Shown: positions 36,657 through 44,141 of the stretch, in pieces | How positions within the stretch are numbered: position 1 is the first letter of the stretch | How the letters are laid out: each line of letters starts with the position of its first letter | Made by a program: the position numbers and the translations under genes | Notes under the pieces: generated by a model | Told to the model about the DNA's origin: nothing | The model's input: only the letters and a program-made list of their open reading frames with translations | The model's database searches: none | Source: Ectothiorhodospiraceae bacterium 2226 | Lineage (GTDB): Bacteria > Pseudomonadota > Gammaproteobacteria > GCA-013348725 | DNA length: 64,000 bases | Reading direction: 5' to 3' | NCBI GenBank assembly: GCA_013348725.1 | Contig: CP054689.1 | Location: 2,476,501 to 2,540,500, forward strand

Positions 36657-37508
36657 TCAATCCAGCGCCGTCGGCGTCGATGCCTCGCCGAGGTGTTGGG
36701 TGAGGAAGGCGTCGAGGCCGCGCAGGTAGTCTCTCTCACTATCCAAGAACCCCGTGTTGTGGCTGCCGCGCAGGGTGAGCAGCGCCTTGGGGTCGGGCGC
36801 GGCGGCGTACAGCCGCGCGCCGTGGCGATGCGGGATGATCTCGTCATCGCGGCTGTGGACCACCAATACCGGCGTGCGCGCGTCGCGCACGTACTCGAGC
36901 GTGGGATAGTGCAGGCGCGCGAGCAGGCGCACGGGCAGGAAGGGGTAGAGCTCGGCGCCGAGCTCCGGTGCGCTGGTGAAGCCCGACTCCAGGATGAGGG
37001 CCCCGGCGTCGGTGCGCGTTGCCGCCCAGGCGGCGAGCGCCGCCCCCAGCGAGCGCCCGAACAGCACGATCTCCGGCGGCTCCAGACCGCGCGTTTCCAG
37101 CGCGTAGCGCAGCACGGCGGCGGCGTCGCGGTGCAGGCCCGTCTCGCTGGGCCGCCCCTCGCTGCGGCCATAGCCGCGGTAGTCGAACAGCAGGACCGAC
37201 AGCCCCAGGCGGTGGAACTGGCGCAGCGAAGGCAGGCGGTGAGAGATGTTGCCGGCGTTGCCGTGAAAGAAGATCAGCGTGGCACGCGCCTCGGGATGCG
37301 GGACGAACCAGCCGTGCAGTAGAACGTCGTCGTCGGTCAGGATGTGCAGGGGCTCGTAGGCGAGCCCGATGTCCTCGGGCGTGGCAACGAGCGCCCGCCC
37401 CGGCATATCCGGCAGGTGCATCAGGCGGCTCTGGCCGAGATAGGCGGCCAGCATGAGCAGGCCGTAAGCAAGCCCTAACAGCAATGCTAAGGTCAACAGC
37501 ATGCGCAT
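36657..37508 (-). CDS. Membrane-anchored alpha/beta hydrolase (Bem46/YfhR-like)
   Basis: The 283-residue protein has one N-terminal hydrophobic anchor (residues 3-25) and an alpha/beta hydrolase domain. It has the oxyanion sequence FFHGNAGNISHR, the nucleophile elbow LFGRSLGAALAAW (Ser), the Asp in VVHSRDDEIIPHRHG and the His in LRGSHNTGF. This arrangement matches the Bem46/YfhR group, whose natural substrates are unknown. Its start codon overlaps, on the opposite strand, the ATG of the next gene. Confidence 0.87.
   Translation of the reverse strand: MRMLLTLALLLGLAYGLLMLAAYLGQSRLMHLPDMPGRALVATPEDIGLAYEPLHILTDDDVLLHGWFVPHPEARATLIFFHGNAGNISHRLPSLRQFHRLGLSVLLFDYRGYGRSEGRPSETGLHRDAAAVLRYALETRGLEPPEIVLFGRSLGAALAAWAATRTDAGALILESGFTSAPELGAELYPFLPVRLLARLHYPTLEYVRDARTPVLVVHSRDDEIIPHRHGARLYAAAPDPKALLTLRGSHNTGFLDSERDYLRGLDAFLTQHLGEASTPTALD
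37501..37508. promoter_or_regulatory. Palindromic ATGCGCAT providing start codons on both strands
   Basis: The eight bases are self-complementary, so the ATG at 37501 (rightward) and the ATG ending at 37508 (leftward) overlap head to head. If both starts are right, the two genes share no intergenic space at all. The leftward start is well supported by its protein N-terminus; the rightward one is less certain. Confidence 0.4.
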
Positions 37509-38700
37509 CGTTCGACTCTCTACCGTTTTGCTGCCCTGGCATTCCGCCGCGCCGGCTCGTGGTGATTTTCAGCCTATCACGGCGGCCCGCGTTTGGTGGT
37601 CCCTGGTGCTGCTGGTCGTGCTCGGGCTGCTGGGCGGCTGCGCAGCGATCGAACGCAACTACGAGGCGGCGCTGCTGCTCGGCGATCTACGCGCGGGCGA
37701 TGGGCCGAGCCGGCTCAAGGATCGTGCGCCGGAGCCCGTGCGGGAGACGGTCGGCTACGAGGCCTATGGGCGCACGTTCGTCGCTGACGTCTATCAGCCG
37801 GGCGAGCCGGCACGCGCGGTGCTCATGTTGATGCACGGGTTCAGCGAGGAGGGCAAGGACGACCCGCGCCTGACGGCGGTTGCGAGCACCTTCGCGCGCG
37901 CGCGCTTTACCGTGGTGGTGCCGGACATCGAGAGCCTGCGGCGCTTCGAGGTGCGGGTGGATAACGTGGAGGACGTGCTCGCGGCCTTCCAGTACGCGCA
38001 GCGCGAGGGGCTCGTGGAGGGCAGGCCGCTGGGTGCCGCGGCATTCAGCTACGGCGTGGGGCCGGTGATGTTGGCGGCCCTGGAGCCTGACGCGCGCGAG
38101 CAGGTCGACTTCATGGTCGCCATCGGTGGGTATTACGACATCGTCGAGGCGCTGGGCTTCGTCACCACGGGCTGGTTTCGCGAAGACGGGGAGTGGGTGT
38201 ACCGCGAGCCGAACATTGCCGGCAAATGGCTGGTGCTGCCCGCCTATACCCATCGGCTGGAGGACGAGAATGACCGGCGCCTGCTGCGGGAGATCGCGGA
38301 GCGCAAGATGGCCGATCCTGAAGCCGACGTGGAGGACCTCGCGCAACAACTCGGGCCGGACGGGCGCGCCATGTACGACTTGACCGTGAATGAGGACCCG
38401 CAGCGCGTGACGGAGCTCGTGCGGAGGCTACCCGAGGACGTACGGGCGGAGCTGCGCGCGCTGGATCTCGCCAACGAGCCCCTGCAAGAGCTGCACGCGC
38501 GGCTGCTGTTGATACACGGCAGGGACGACGACATTGTGCCGCCCACGCATAGCATGGCGTTGGCCGAGGCGGTGGGCGATGAGCAGGCGGATCTGCGCTT
38601 GGTCGGCGGGCTGTACCATGTGGACATCGATCCGGGGCTGCGCGATGCGTGGCGGCTGTGGCGCGCCGCGGCGGCGCTACTGCGCCTGCGCGACGGCTGA
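37501..38700 (+). CDS. Probable lipoprotein alpha/beta hydrolase
   Basis: The 399-residue frame has a hydrophobic stretch ending in a lipobox-like LLGGC (Cys about residue 47), then an alpha/beta hydrolase domain with LMLMHGFSEEGKDDPR, an AFSYGVGPVMLAAL elbow (Ser), DDIVPPTHS (Asp) and LYHVDIDPG (His). A signal this far from the N-terminus suggests the true start lies later than 37501, although no ATG follows before the hydrophobic segment; a TTG at codon 10 is one choice. A middle insertion of about 100 residues is rich in charged helices. The substrate is unknown. Confidence 0.72.
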   Translation: MRIVRLSTVLLPWHSAAPARGDFQPITAARVWWSLVLLVVLGLLGGCAAIERNYEAALLLGDLRAGDGPSRLKDRAPEPVRETVGYEAYGRTFVADVYQPGEPARAVLMLMHGFSEEGKDDPRLTAVASTFARARFTVVVPDIESLRRFEVRVDNVEDVLAAFQYAQREGLVEGRPLGAAAFSYGVGPVMLAALEPDAREQVDFMVAIGGYYDIVEALGFVTTGWFREDGEWVYREPNIAGKWLVLPAYTHRLEDENDRRLLREIAERKMADPEADVEDLAQQLGPDGRAMYDLTVNEDPQRVTELVRRLPEDVRAELRALDLANEPLQELHARLLLIHGRDDDIVPPTHSMALAEAVGDEQADLRLVGGLYHVDIDPGLRDAWRLWRAAAALLRLRDG

Positions 38701-38712
38701 GGCGCAATGAAA

Positions 38713-38736
38713 GAAAGGCCCCTTGCGGGGCCTTTC
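38713..38736. terminator. Bidirectional intrinsic terminator
   Basis: GAAAGGCCCC pairs perfectly with GGGGCCTTTC around a TTGC loop. The A run on one side and T run on the other make it work in both directions, between the convergent hydrolase gene (ending 38700) and the outer-membrane protein gene (ending 38767). Confidence 0.85.
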
Positions 38737-38766
38737 GGTACCGATGTGCGCCTCCGGCGCCGGCTG

Positions 38767-39258
38767 TTACCGGAAGAAGTACACGAAGTTGGCCTGCAGC
38801 GAGTCGATGGTGTCGCGCTGTACGTACTCGCCGCGCAAATGCATCTGCGGCGTGAAGCGGTAGGCGGCGCCGAAGCCCCACAGCAGACCGTCGTCGTCGC
38901 CGAAGTCCGCACCCAGCCGGCCCAGCAGGTCGATGCGCTCGTTCAGGGCCCAGGCGCCGAGCGCGCTGGCCCATACGCCCTGGGCGCTGGTCGAGCCCAC
39001 ACCCGGCACGGGCGGATCGGGATCGAAGTCGCGGGTGTCCATGTAGCCGAGCTCGACGCCCGTGCGGATCTGGCCGAACGCGGCCAGGTTGTGCCCCACG
39101 AACACCTGCATGCCGAGCGAGTCGTCAAAGCCGCTGAGTTGGTTCAGGCTCAGGCCGGCACCGACCCACATGTTCTCCATGCCGGGCGGCGGTTGCTGCT
39201 GCGCGTAGGCCATCGTGGTGCCGAGACTGAGCGCGAGTGCCAGTGCTGTCTTCTTCAT
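38767..39258 (-). CDS. Outer membrane beta-barrel (porin-like) protein
   Basis: The 163-residue protein starts with a signal peptide cleaved near AYAQ (MKKTALALALSLGTTMAYAQ). The mature part has alternating hydrophobic/polar strands such as MWVGAGLSLNQLSG, IRTGVELGYMDTRDF, GFGAAYRFTPQMHLRGEYV, and ends LQANFVYFFR with a terminal aromatic/Arg typical of an OmpA-like or OprF-like eight-stranded barrel. GGAGGA lies 7 bases before ATG 39258. A TATACT box on the minus strand at 39353-39358 may belong to its promoter. Confidence 0.82.
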   Translation of the reverse strand: MKKTALALALSLGTTMAYAQQQPPPGMENMWVGAGLSLNQLSGFDDSLGMQVFVGHNLAAFGQIRTGVELGYMDTRDFDPDPPVPGVGSTSAQGVWASALGAWALNERIDLLGRLGADFGDDDGLLWGFGAAYRFTPQMHLRGEYVQRDTIDSLQANFVYFFR

Positions 39259-39592
39259 TACAAGTCCTCCGTGACTTTGTTGTTGATGCACACAACCGCG
39301 CCCGCCGCCTGGCTTCCTGCCTGGGGCAAGACTGCTCGGTTGCACTCCGAAAAGTATAGACAATGGCGGGCGTTACAGGCCGCCGACGTTGGCGGCGGGC
39401 CACTTCGCCGCCACTCGGAGGGGTGATGCGCGCACGCAACACTTTTAGGGAGTGCCGCGTTATCAGGGCCTTCCCGCCGTAGGGGGATGCGCCGGGAGGG
39501 GAGCTCCAGCCGTTGAGCACGGCGCATAGCGAGAACGCGCTGGTTGTGCCTTCAGGAGGCTGCGAAGCCGGAGGCCTCCGTTCAGATCCTAC
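39259..39592. other. 334-base gap between two minus-strand genes
   Basis: No gene is supported here. A minus-strand TATACT at 39353-39358 could be the -10 element for the outer-membrane protein gene, giving a leader of about 90 bases, but no good -35 element stands at the right distance. The stretch is moderately AT-rich around 39340-39365 only. Confidence 0.45.
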
Positions 39593-40399
39593 TCAAGCCA
39601 TCCGTGCGGCTTGGCGTGCCTCGGTCTGCTGCAAGATGAAGGGTCGCGAGACCCGGTGCAGCTCCAGTGGATGGTGGAAATTGATGGTGTGGGCGAGCCC
39701 GGGCAGCACGCGCAGTCGCGCGTCGGGAAGCAGGTCGACGATGCGTGACGCCCACTCGGCCGATACCACGGGATCGACGCTGCCGCGAACCACCAGCGTG
39801 GGTTGCCGTACCAGGGGCAGCCGCTGCTCGGGACGGTCGGCGAGCAGGTACTGGAAGGTGCGTCTGGCGCGCCCGAGACCCGCCTTCCAGTAGTCACGGG
39901 CGGGCATCAGGCCGAACGAGGGCTCGCGCGTCGCGTTCACCGCGAGGCGCGCGATCTGGCGCAGTGCCGAGCGTGCGCCCGGGTCGTCGGTGGGTCCCTG
40001 CAGAATCAGCGCGCGCACCTTGTCAGGATGGCGCACGGCCAGATGCAACATGATCTGACAGCCGAGCGAGTTGCCGAGCAGCACCGGGCGGTCCAGTGCC
40101 ATGGTGTCGATCCACTCCGCCAGTGCATCGGCCAGCTCCTCGAGGGTCAGCGCCTGCGGCGGCTTATCGCTGTCGCCGAAGCCGGGCAGGTCGGGCGCGT
40201 AGACGCGAAAGTCGCCGCGCATGACCTGCATGAGCGGCACCATGTACGCGCTGGAGATCACCAGGCCGTGCACCAGCACCACAGGCGGGTCGCTATGGCG
40301 CGCGTCGGTGTCGGCCACGCGCGCGTGCATGCGCCCGCGGCTGATGGTGCGCCACTCGGCGCGGATGCCGCTGTTCGGGTCTTGCTCGGGTGTCGCCAT
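39593..40399 (-). CDS. Alpha/beta hydrolase
   Basis: The 268-residue soluble protein has the oxyanion motif VVLVHGLVISSAYMVPLM, the nucleophile elbow VLLGNSLGCQIMLHLAVRHP (Ser), the Asp region LVVRGSVDPVVSAEWA and the His in PGLAHTINFHHPLE. The pattern fits the MhpC/BphD-like branch of alpha/beta hydrolases, but no aromatic-degradation genes are nearby. It has no signal peptide. It lies downstream of the four-gene operon starting at 42431, after a small hairpin at 40451-40467. Confidence 0.85.
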   Translation of the reverse strand: MATPEQDPNSGIRAEWRTISRGRMHARVADTDARHSDPPVVLVHGLVISSAYMVPLMQVMRGDFRVYAPDLPGFGDSDKPPQALTLEELADALAEWIDTMALDRPVLLGNSLGCQIMLHLAVRHPDKVRALILQGPTDDPGARSALRQIARLAVNATREPSFGLMPARDYWKAGLGRARRTFQYLLADRPEQRLPLVRQPTLVVRGSVDPVVSAEWASRIVDLLPDARLRVLPGLAHTINFHHPLELHRVSRPFILQQTEARQAARMA

Positions 40400-40450
40400 G
40401 GCGGTGCTCCAGCGCGTTGAAGACGGGCAGGACAGCCATTTTTCAATCTA

Positions 40451-40467
40451 CGGCTAAAGCGTAGCCG
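40451..40467 (-). terminator. Weak hairpin after the UPF0260 gene
   Basis: On the minus strand CGGCTA, CGCTT loop, TAGCCG forms a 6-base stem 38 bases after the UPF0260 stop codon. It is followed by an A-rich rather than T-rich stretch, so termination is only possible, not likely. Confidence 0.3.
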
Positions 40468-40504
40468 GGAAGAACGGATTCGCCGCGGGGGGCAGCGCGG
40501 TGGT

Positions 40505-40948
40505 TTAAGCGCGGAGGGGGAAGGCGTCCAGCACGTGGTCTTCGAGGTCGCCGGCGTCCCCTTCGGCGCACGCGTAGCCGCGCACCGAGATACCGGCCGC
40601 GTGCACGCTGTCGGGATCGCCGCTGCAGAGCGGGTGCCACGCCGGAAGATCCTGCCCACGCGCGAGGCGCCGGTAGGCGCAGCTGTCCGGCAGCCAGTTC
40701 GCGCTGCCGACCTCCTCGGGGCGCAGCGTGAGGCAGTCGGCGACCTGACGGCGGCGGTTCGGGTAGTCGGTGCAGCGGCAACTACCGATGTCGAGCAGTC
40801 GGCAGGCGACGTCGGTGTAGTACACCTCGCCGCTGTCCTCGTCTTCCAGCTTATGCAGGCAGCAGCGGCCGCAGCCGTCGCACAGCGACTCCCACTCGGC
40901 CGGCGTCATCTCGGCCAGGGTCTTGCGCCTCCAGAAGGGCTCAGACAT
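40505..40948 (-). CDS. UPF0260 (YcgN) cysteine-cluster protein
   Basis: The 147-residue protein starts [20 protein letters not shown] and has the cysteine cluster [17 protein letters not shown], further Cys in [19 protein letters not shown] and a late PLCSGD. This is the UPF0260/YcgN family (related to YkgJ), which probably binds zinc or an iron-sulfur cluster; its role is unknown. The start overlaps the DUF423 stop by 8 bases. It is the last gene of a compact four-gene operon. Confidence 0.9.
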   Translation of the reverse strand: MSEPFWRRKTLAEMTPAEWESLCDGCGRCCLHKLEDEDSGEVYYTDVACRLLDIGSCRCTDYPNRRRQVADCLTLRPEEVGSANWLPDSCAYRRLARGQDLPAWHPLCSGDPDSVHAAGISVRGYACAEGDAGDLEDHVLDAFPLRA

Positions 40949-41330
40949 CGGACAGGTCGGAGGGAAGCAGCACGCCGAGGGCCACCAGCAGCCAGGCCAT
41001 CAGAAAGGCGGTGCCGCCGATCGGGGCCACCGCGCCCCAGCCGGTCTCGCCGCTCAGCGCGAGGATGTACAGGCTGCCGCTGAACAGCACCACGCCGAAG
41101 GCCATGAGCCAGCCGGCCCAGGCGAGATAGAGGGTGGGGCGCTGTTTGTGCAGCGCGCCGATCAGGATCAATCCCAGGGCGTGCCACATGTGGTAGCGCA
41201 CGGCCGTTTCGAAGACCTCGGCATAGCCGAGGTCCAGCAGGCGCGACTCCAGGCCGTGGGCCGCGAAGGCCCCCATAGCGACGCCGAGCAGCGCCGCGAA
41301 GGCCCCCACCGAAACCAGTACGCGATCCAC
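40941..41330 (-). CDS. DUF423 (YgdD-like) membrane protein
   Basis: The 129-residue four-helix protein has [39 protein letters not shown] and [20 protein letters not shown] followed by [11 protein letters not shown], the DUF423 pattern. GTG 41330 is chosen: it begins one base after the upstream gene's stop codon and gives the normal family length, whereas the ATG at 41387 would overlap that gene by 56 bases. The function is unknown. Confidence 0.88.
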   Translation of the reverse strand: MDRVLVSVGAFAALLGVAMGAFAAHGLESRLLDLGYAEVFETAVRYHMWHALGLILIGALHKQRPTLYLAWAGWLMAFGVVLFSGSLYILALSGETGWGAVAPIGGTAFLMAWLLVALGVLLPSDLSDV

Positions 41331-41331
41331 C

Positions 41332-42099
41332 TCAGGGATGCTCCGCCGCGATGGCGCGCAGGCGCGGAACCTCCAGCCCGGCGGCATCGGCGTGCATGAG
41401 CGCGCGCGTGAGCCGCGCCGGGGCGCTGCGGCCCATGCACTTGTGCTCGGGGTCGCCCTCGATGGCCTCCACCATGCCGGCGATGAGCCGTGCCCGGTCT
41501 AGCGTACGGCCGGTCAGCCCTTCTTGGATGTCGATCACCTCGTCGGCCACTTCGCGGGCCAGCGCATTGTGCTCGCGCCAGAGGGCGTCGACCGTGCCGC
41601 CGACCACCAGGCCGGCGATGTTCACGGTGAGGATGTAGACGTTCTTGCGGACCAATTCGTAGAGCATTTCGTCCGCGTCGTCGACGACGCGCGCGGGGAT
41701 GTCGATACGCGTCAGTGCGTTGCACAGCAGGTCTGCGTGCGGCCCGTAGACGGGCGAGGGCAGCAGCACCTTGACGTCCTGGCCCTTCTTCTTTTCGAAC
41801 CACACCGCGACGACCGTGGGGTCCGGCACCGCGTGACGCTCCCAGTCGCCCGGCAGCAGTTCGTTCTGCAGCAACGCCAGGCGCGTGCGCCAAGCGTCGG
41901 GCATGCTTTCGAGTACAGGGTGCAAGTCGTCCTCGGCGACGGCCACCAACACCAGCTTCGGACCGGGCGTCTCGCGCGCCGCGGCACCGAGGTCGATCTC
42001 GCGCGTCACCGGCATCACGGGATGCCCCGTGCGCAGCAGACCGCGCGCGAACACGCCGCCCATCTCGCCCAGACCGACGATGACGATGCTGTCTTTCAC
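41332..42099 (-). CDS. Rossmann-fold NAD(P)-binding oxidoreductase (ketopantoate reductase-like)
   Basis: The 255-residue protein begins MKDSIVIVGLGEMGGVFARG, a GxGxxG nucleotide-binding motif. An all-helical C-terminal domain (YELVRKNVYILTVNIAGLVV, VADEVIDIQEGLTGR, HKCMGRSAPARLTRAL) is like those of 6-phosphogluconate and ketopantoate reductases. The catalytic residues of ApbA/PanE are not all recognisable, so the substrate is open. The GTG at 42099 overlaps the DUF2322 stop (GTGA) and has GGAGGG upstream. The open frame that continues to 42420 is a shadow. Confidence 0.78.
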   Translation of the reverse strand: MKDSIVIVGLGEMGGVFARGLLRTGHPVMPVTREIDLGAAARETPGPKLVLVAVAEDDLHPVLESMPDAWRTRLALLQNELLPGDWERHAVPDPTVVAVWFEKKKGQDVKVLLPSPVYGPHADLLCNALTRIDIPARVVDDADEMLYELVRKNVYILTVNIAGLVVGGTVDALWREHNALAREVADEVIDIQEGLTGRTLDRARLIAGMVEAIEGDPEHKCMGRSAPARLTRALMHADAAGLEVPRLRAIAAEHP

Positions 42100-42431
42100 G
42101 CGGCACCCTCCGGCTTGCGGCGCGCGCGCACCGCGAGGTGCGTGCCGTCTTCGATTACGCGCAGCAGGCGGTCGATGTTGGGGTGACGTCCGGGGCTTTG
42201 GCGCGCCTCGTCGGCATATTCGGCGAACAGCTCCAGGCCTTTCTCCGCGGCCTGCGGTCCGATGCCGCCGAAGTCGAGCGCCAGCTTGTAGTAGACCGCC
42301 AGCGAACCGGCCTGCCCGGGAACGTTCTCGATGACGCCGACCGGCTCGTGACCGTCCGGCCCATAGAGTTCGATGCGCTCGAGCCGGTCCACCGCCGGCA
42401 ACTGCGCGAGGTTCTCGCAAAACGTCGGCAT
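42096..42431 (-). CDS. DUF2322 family protein
   Basis: The 111-residue soluble protein has IENVPGQAGSLAVYYKLALD, AAEKGLELFAEYADEARQ and GRHPNIDRLLRVIEDGTHLA, which match the small DUF2322 family. It is the first gene of the operon with the oxidoreductase, DUF423 and UPF0260 genes, all overlapping or nearly so. GGAGC precedes the ATG. The function is unknown. Confidence 0.8.
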   Translation of the reverse strand: MPTFCENLAQLPAVDRLERIELYGPDGHEPVGVIENVPGQAGSLAVYYKLALDFGGIGPQAAEKGLELFAEYADEARQSPGRHPNIDRLLRVIEDGTHLAVRARRKPEGAA

Positions 42432-42522
42432 TTAGCGTGCTCCACAGGTGAATCCCGTCATTCTACCTGATCTTACGGCGCGACGAAGCCCGCCCTGGGC
42501 GCCCGCGCGGGCGGCCGCGACT

Positions 42523-44064
42523 TCAGGGCAGGCGAGGCGCGATGCGTTGCGCCCGCGGCGGTGCGGGGCGATCCGGGCTCTCCCGTAGCCAGGCGATGAG
42601 GTCCGTCTGTAGCTCGCGGACGGCGCGCTCGCGTGCCTCGGGGGTGGCGCCGTCGCTGTCCCTGAGGATGCGCAGGATGAGCTTCCACTTGGGACCGCGC
42701 AGCGTGCGGGCGGCCTCGCCGAGCGAACGGGCCCCGCGCGCGAGGCCGGGCGCGGGCGCGTCGAAGTCCGACCAGCGCGGATGATCCATCGCCTTGCGCA
42801 AGGCGGGCGGCAGCTTGTCGGTGTAGGCGTGTGCCTCGCCGGCCTGCGCCGGGGTGACCGCCGCCTGACTGGCGTGGCCGCGATGTTCGAGGCCGGCCAC
42901 GAGTTGCAGGTTGCGGGTGGCGATCAGGCGCAGCACGGCCTCGCTCACCGCCAATGTGCGCAGGCCCTCGAACCTCTCGCGGTAGAGGTTGCGCAGCGGG
43001 CGCCGCGCGCCGACCACGGCGCCGCCCAGGATGCCGAGCAGTGTCGGCAGGCCGAACAGCGTGCCGAACGCGGCCACGTCGATGGCGGCACCGGCGCCGG
43101 CGCCGCCGGTGATCGGGCCGAGGGAGGCGAGGCCGTAGCGCTTCAGCGTGTCGGGGTCCAAGGGGTCGCGGCGCCAGCCACCGCCGTGCGCGTCGGCATA
43201 CTCGAAGTCCTCATGGACCCGCGCGCCGAGGATCTCCGGGCTGTAGTTGAAGGCCTTCAGGATCTCCACGGTGAGCCGGCGCTCGCGTTGGCGGGCGTAG
43301 GTCTCGAGGCGACCGGCCGCAGCGTCTAGGGCAGCGGCATCCTGGTGCGGCGCCTGCGCTTCGGCCGCGGCGAGATCGATCAAGGCCTCGGCCAGGGCGC
43401 GGGCCGCGGCCTGCAGACGCCAATCGGTCGCCTCGCTCCGCGCGCGGATCAGCCCATCCAGGGCGGCCTCGGCCGCGGGGAGCACCGCGCGCAGGGTGCG
43501 ATAGAGGCGCCGCTCCGAGGCCCAGTCGTAGACCACGGCGTCGAACGCCACCACGTTGTGCTGGCCGATCTCGGCCAGGCGCGCACGCCATTCGTCGGCG
43601 CGGCCCGGTTGCGCGGTGAAGTTCAACAGCGGCAGCAGCGGGCGGCCGCACAGGGCGAGGATGGCGATCTCGTCGAGGTATTTCTCCAGCACGGGTTCGC
43701 GCGCGTCGATGACGTACAGCGTCGCGTCGCTGAGCAGCACCTGGCGCAGCACCAGCGACTCCTGGGCGAAGCGCGCGTCGGCGCTCGCTACCACTTCCTC
43801 CACCACCGCGGGACGGTCGTGACGCCCCTGGATGCGCTGCTCGAGCAGTTCGTGCAACTGGGCGGAGTTCTCCAGCCCCGGCGTGTCGTAGACCGTGATG
43901 CGCAGTTGGTCGGTGTCGATCAAGCGCAGCGGCTCGATGCGCCGGGTGGTGGCGGGGGAGGGCGAGACGGCACCGAACTCGGCGGTGCGGCCCAGGGTGC
44001 GCAGCAGCGACGTCTTGCCGGTGTTGGTGTGGCCCGCCACGACCAGGTGGAGTTCTTGTGCCAT
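42523..44064 (-). CDS. DUF3482-type GTPase with glycine-zipper segment
   Basis: The 513-residue protein starts with a TRAFAC-type GTPase domain: G1 GHTNTGKTSLLRTL, an Arg/Thr-rich switch I, G3 VYDTPGLENSAQL. A long helical C-terminal half (DUF3482) follows. Around residues 305-350 a Gly/Ala-rich stretch (TGGAGAGAAIDVAAFGTLFG, then LPTLLGILGGAVVGA) looks like a membrane-inserting glycine zipper. The DUF2868 membrane protein gene lies immediately upstream, and the two families are usually found together. Their role is unknown; a dynamin-like or membrane-remodelling activity is one guess. Confidence 0.85.
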   Translation of the reverse strand: MAQELHLVVAGHTNTGKTSLLRTLGRTAEFGAVSPSPATTRRIEPLRLIDTDQLRITVYDTPGLENSAQLHELLEQRIQGRHDRPAVVEEVVASADARFAQESLVLRQVLLSDATLYVIDAREPVLEKYLDEIAILALCGRPLLPLLNFTAQPGRADEWRARLAEIGQHNVVAFDAVVYDWASERRLYRTLRAVLPAAEAALDGLIRARSEATDWRLQAAARALAEALIDLAAAEAQAPHQDAAALDAAAGRLETYARQRERRLTVEILKAFNYSPEILGARVHEDFEYADAHGGGWRRDPLDPDTLKRYGLASLGPITGGAGAGAAIDVAAFGTLFGLPTLLGILGGAVVGARRPLRNLYRERFEGLRTLAVSEAVLRLIATRNLQLVAGLEHRGHASQAAVTPAQAGEAHAYTDKLPPALRKAMDHPRWSDFDAPAPGLARGARSLGEAARTLRGPKWKLILRILRDSDGATPEARERAVRELQTDLIAWLRESPDRPAPPRAQRIAPRLP

Positions 44065-44141
44065 GGGGCTAGCAGCCTTGGCCCTGCCCGGCGCCGGACG
44101 GACCTAGTGAACGCGAGGGCGAGGCCGTGGTTCTCATGTGC

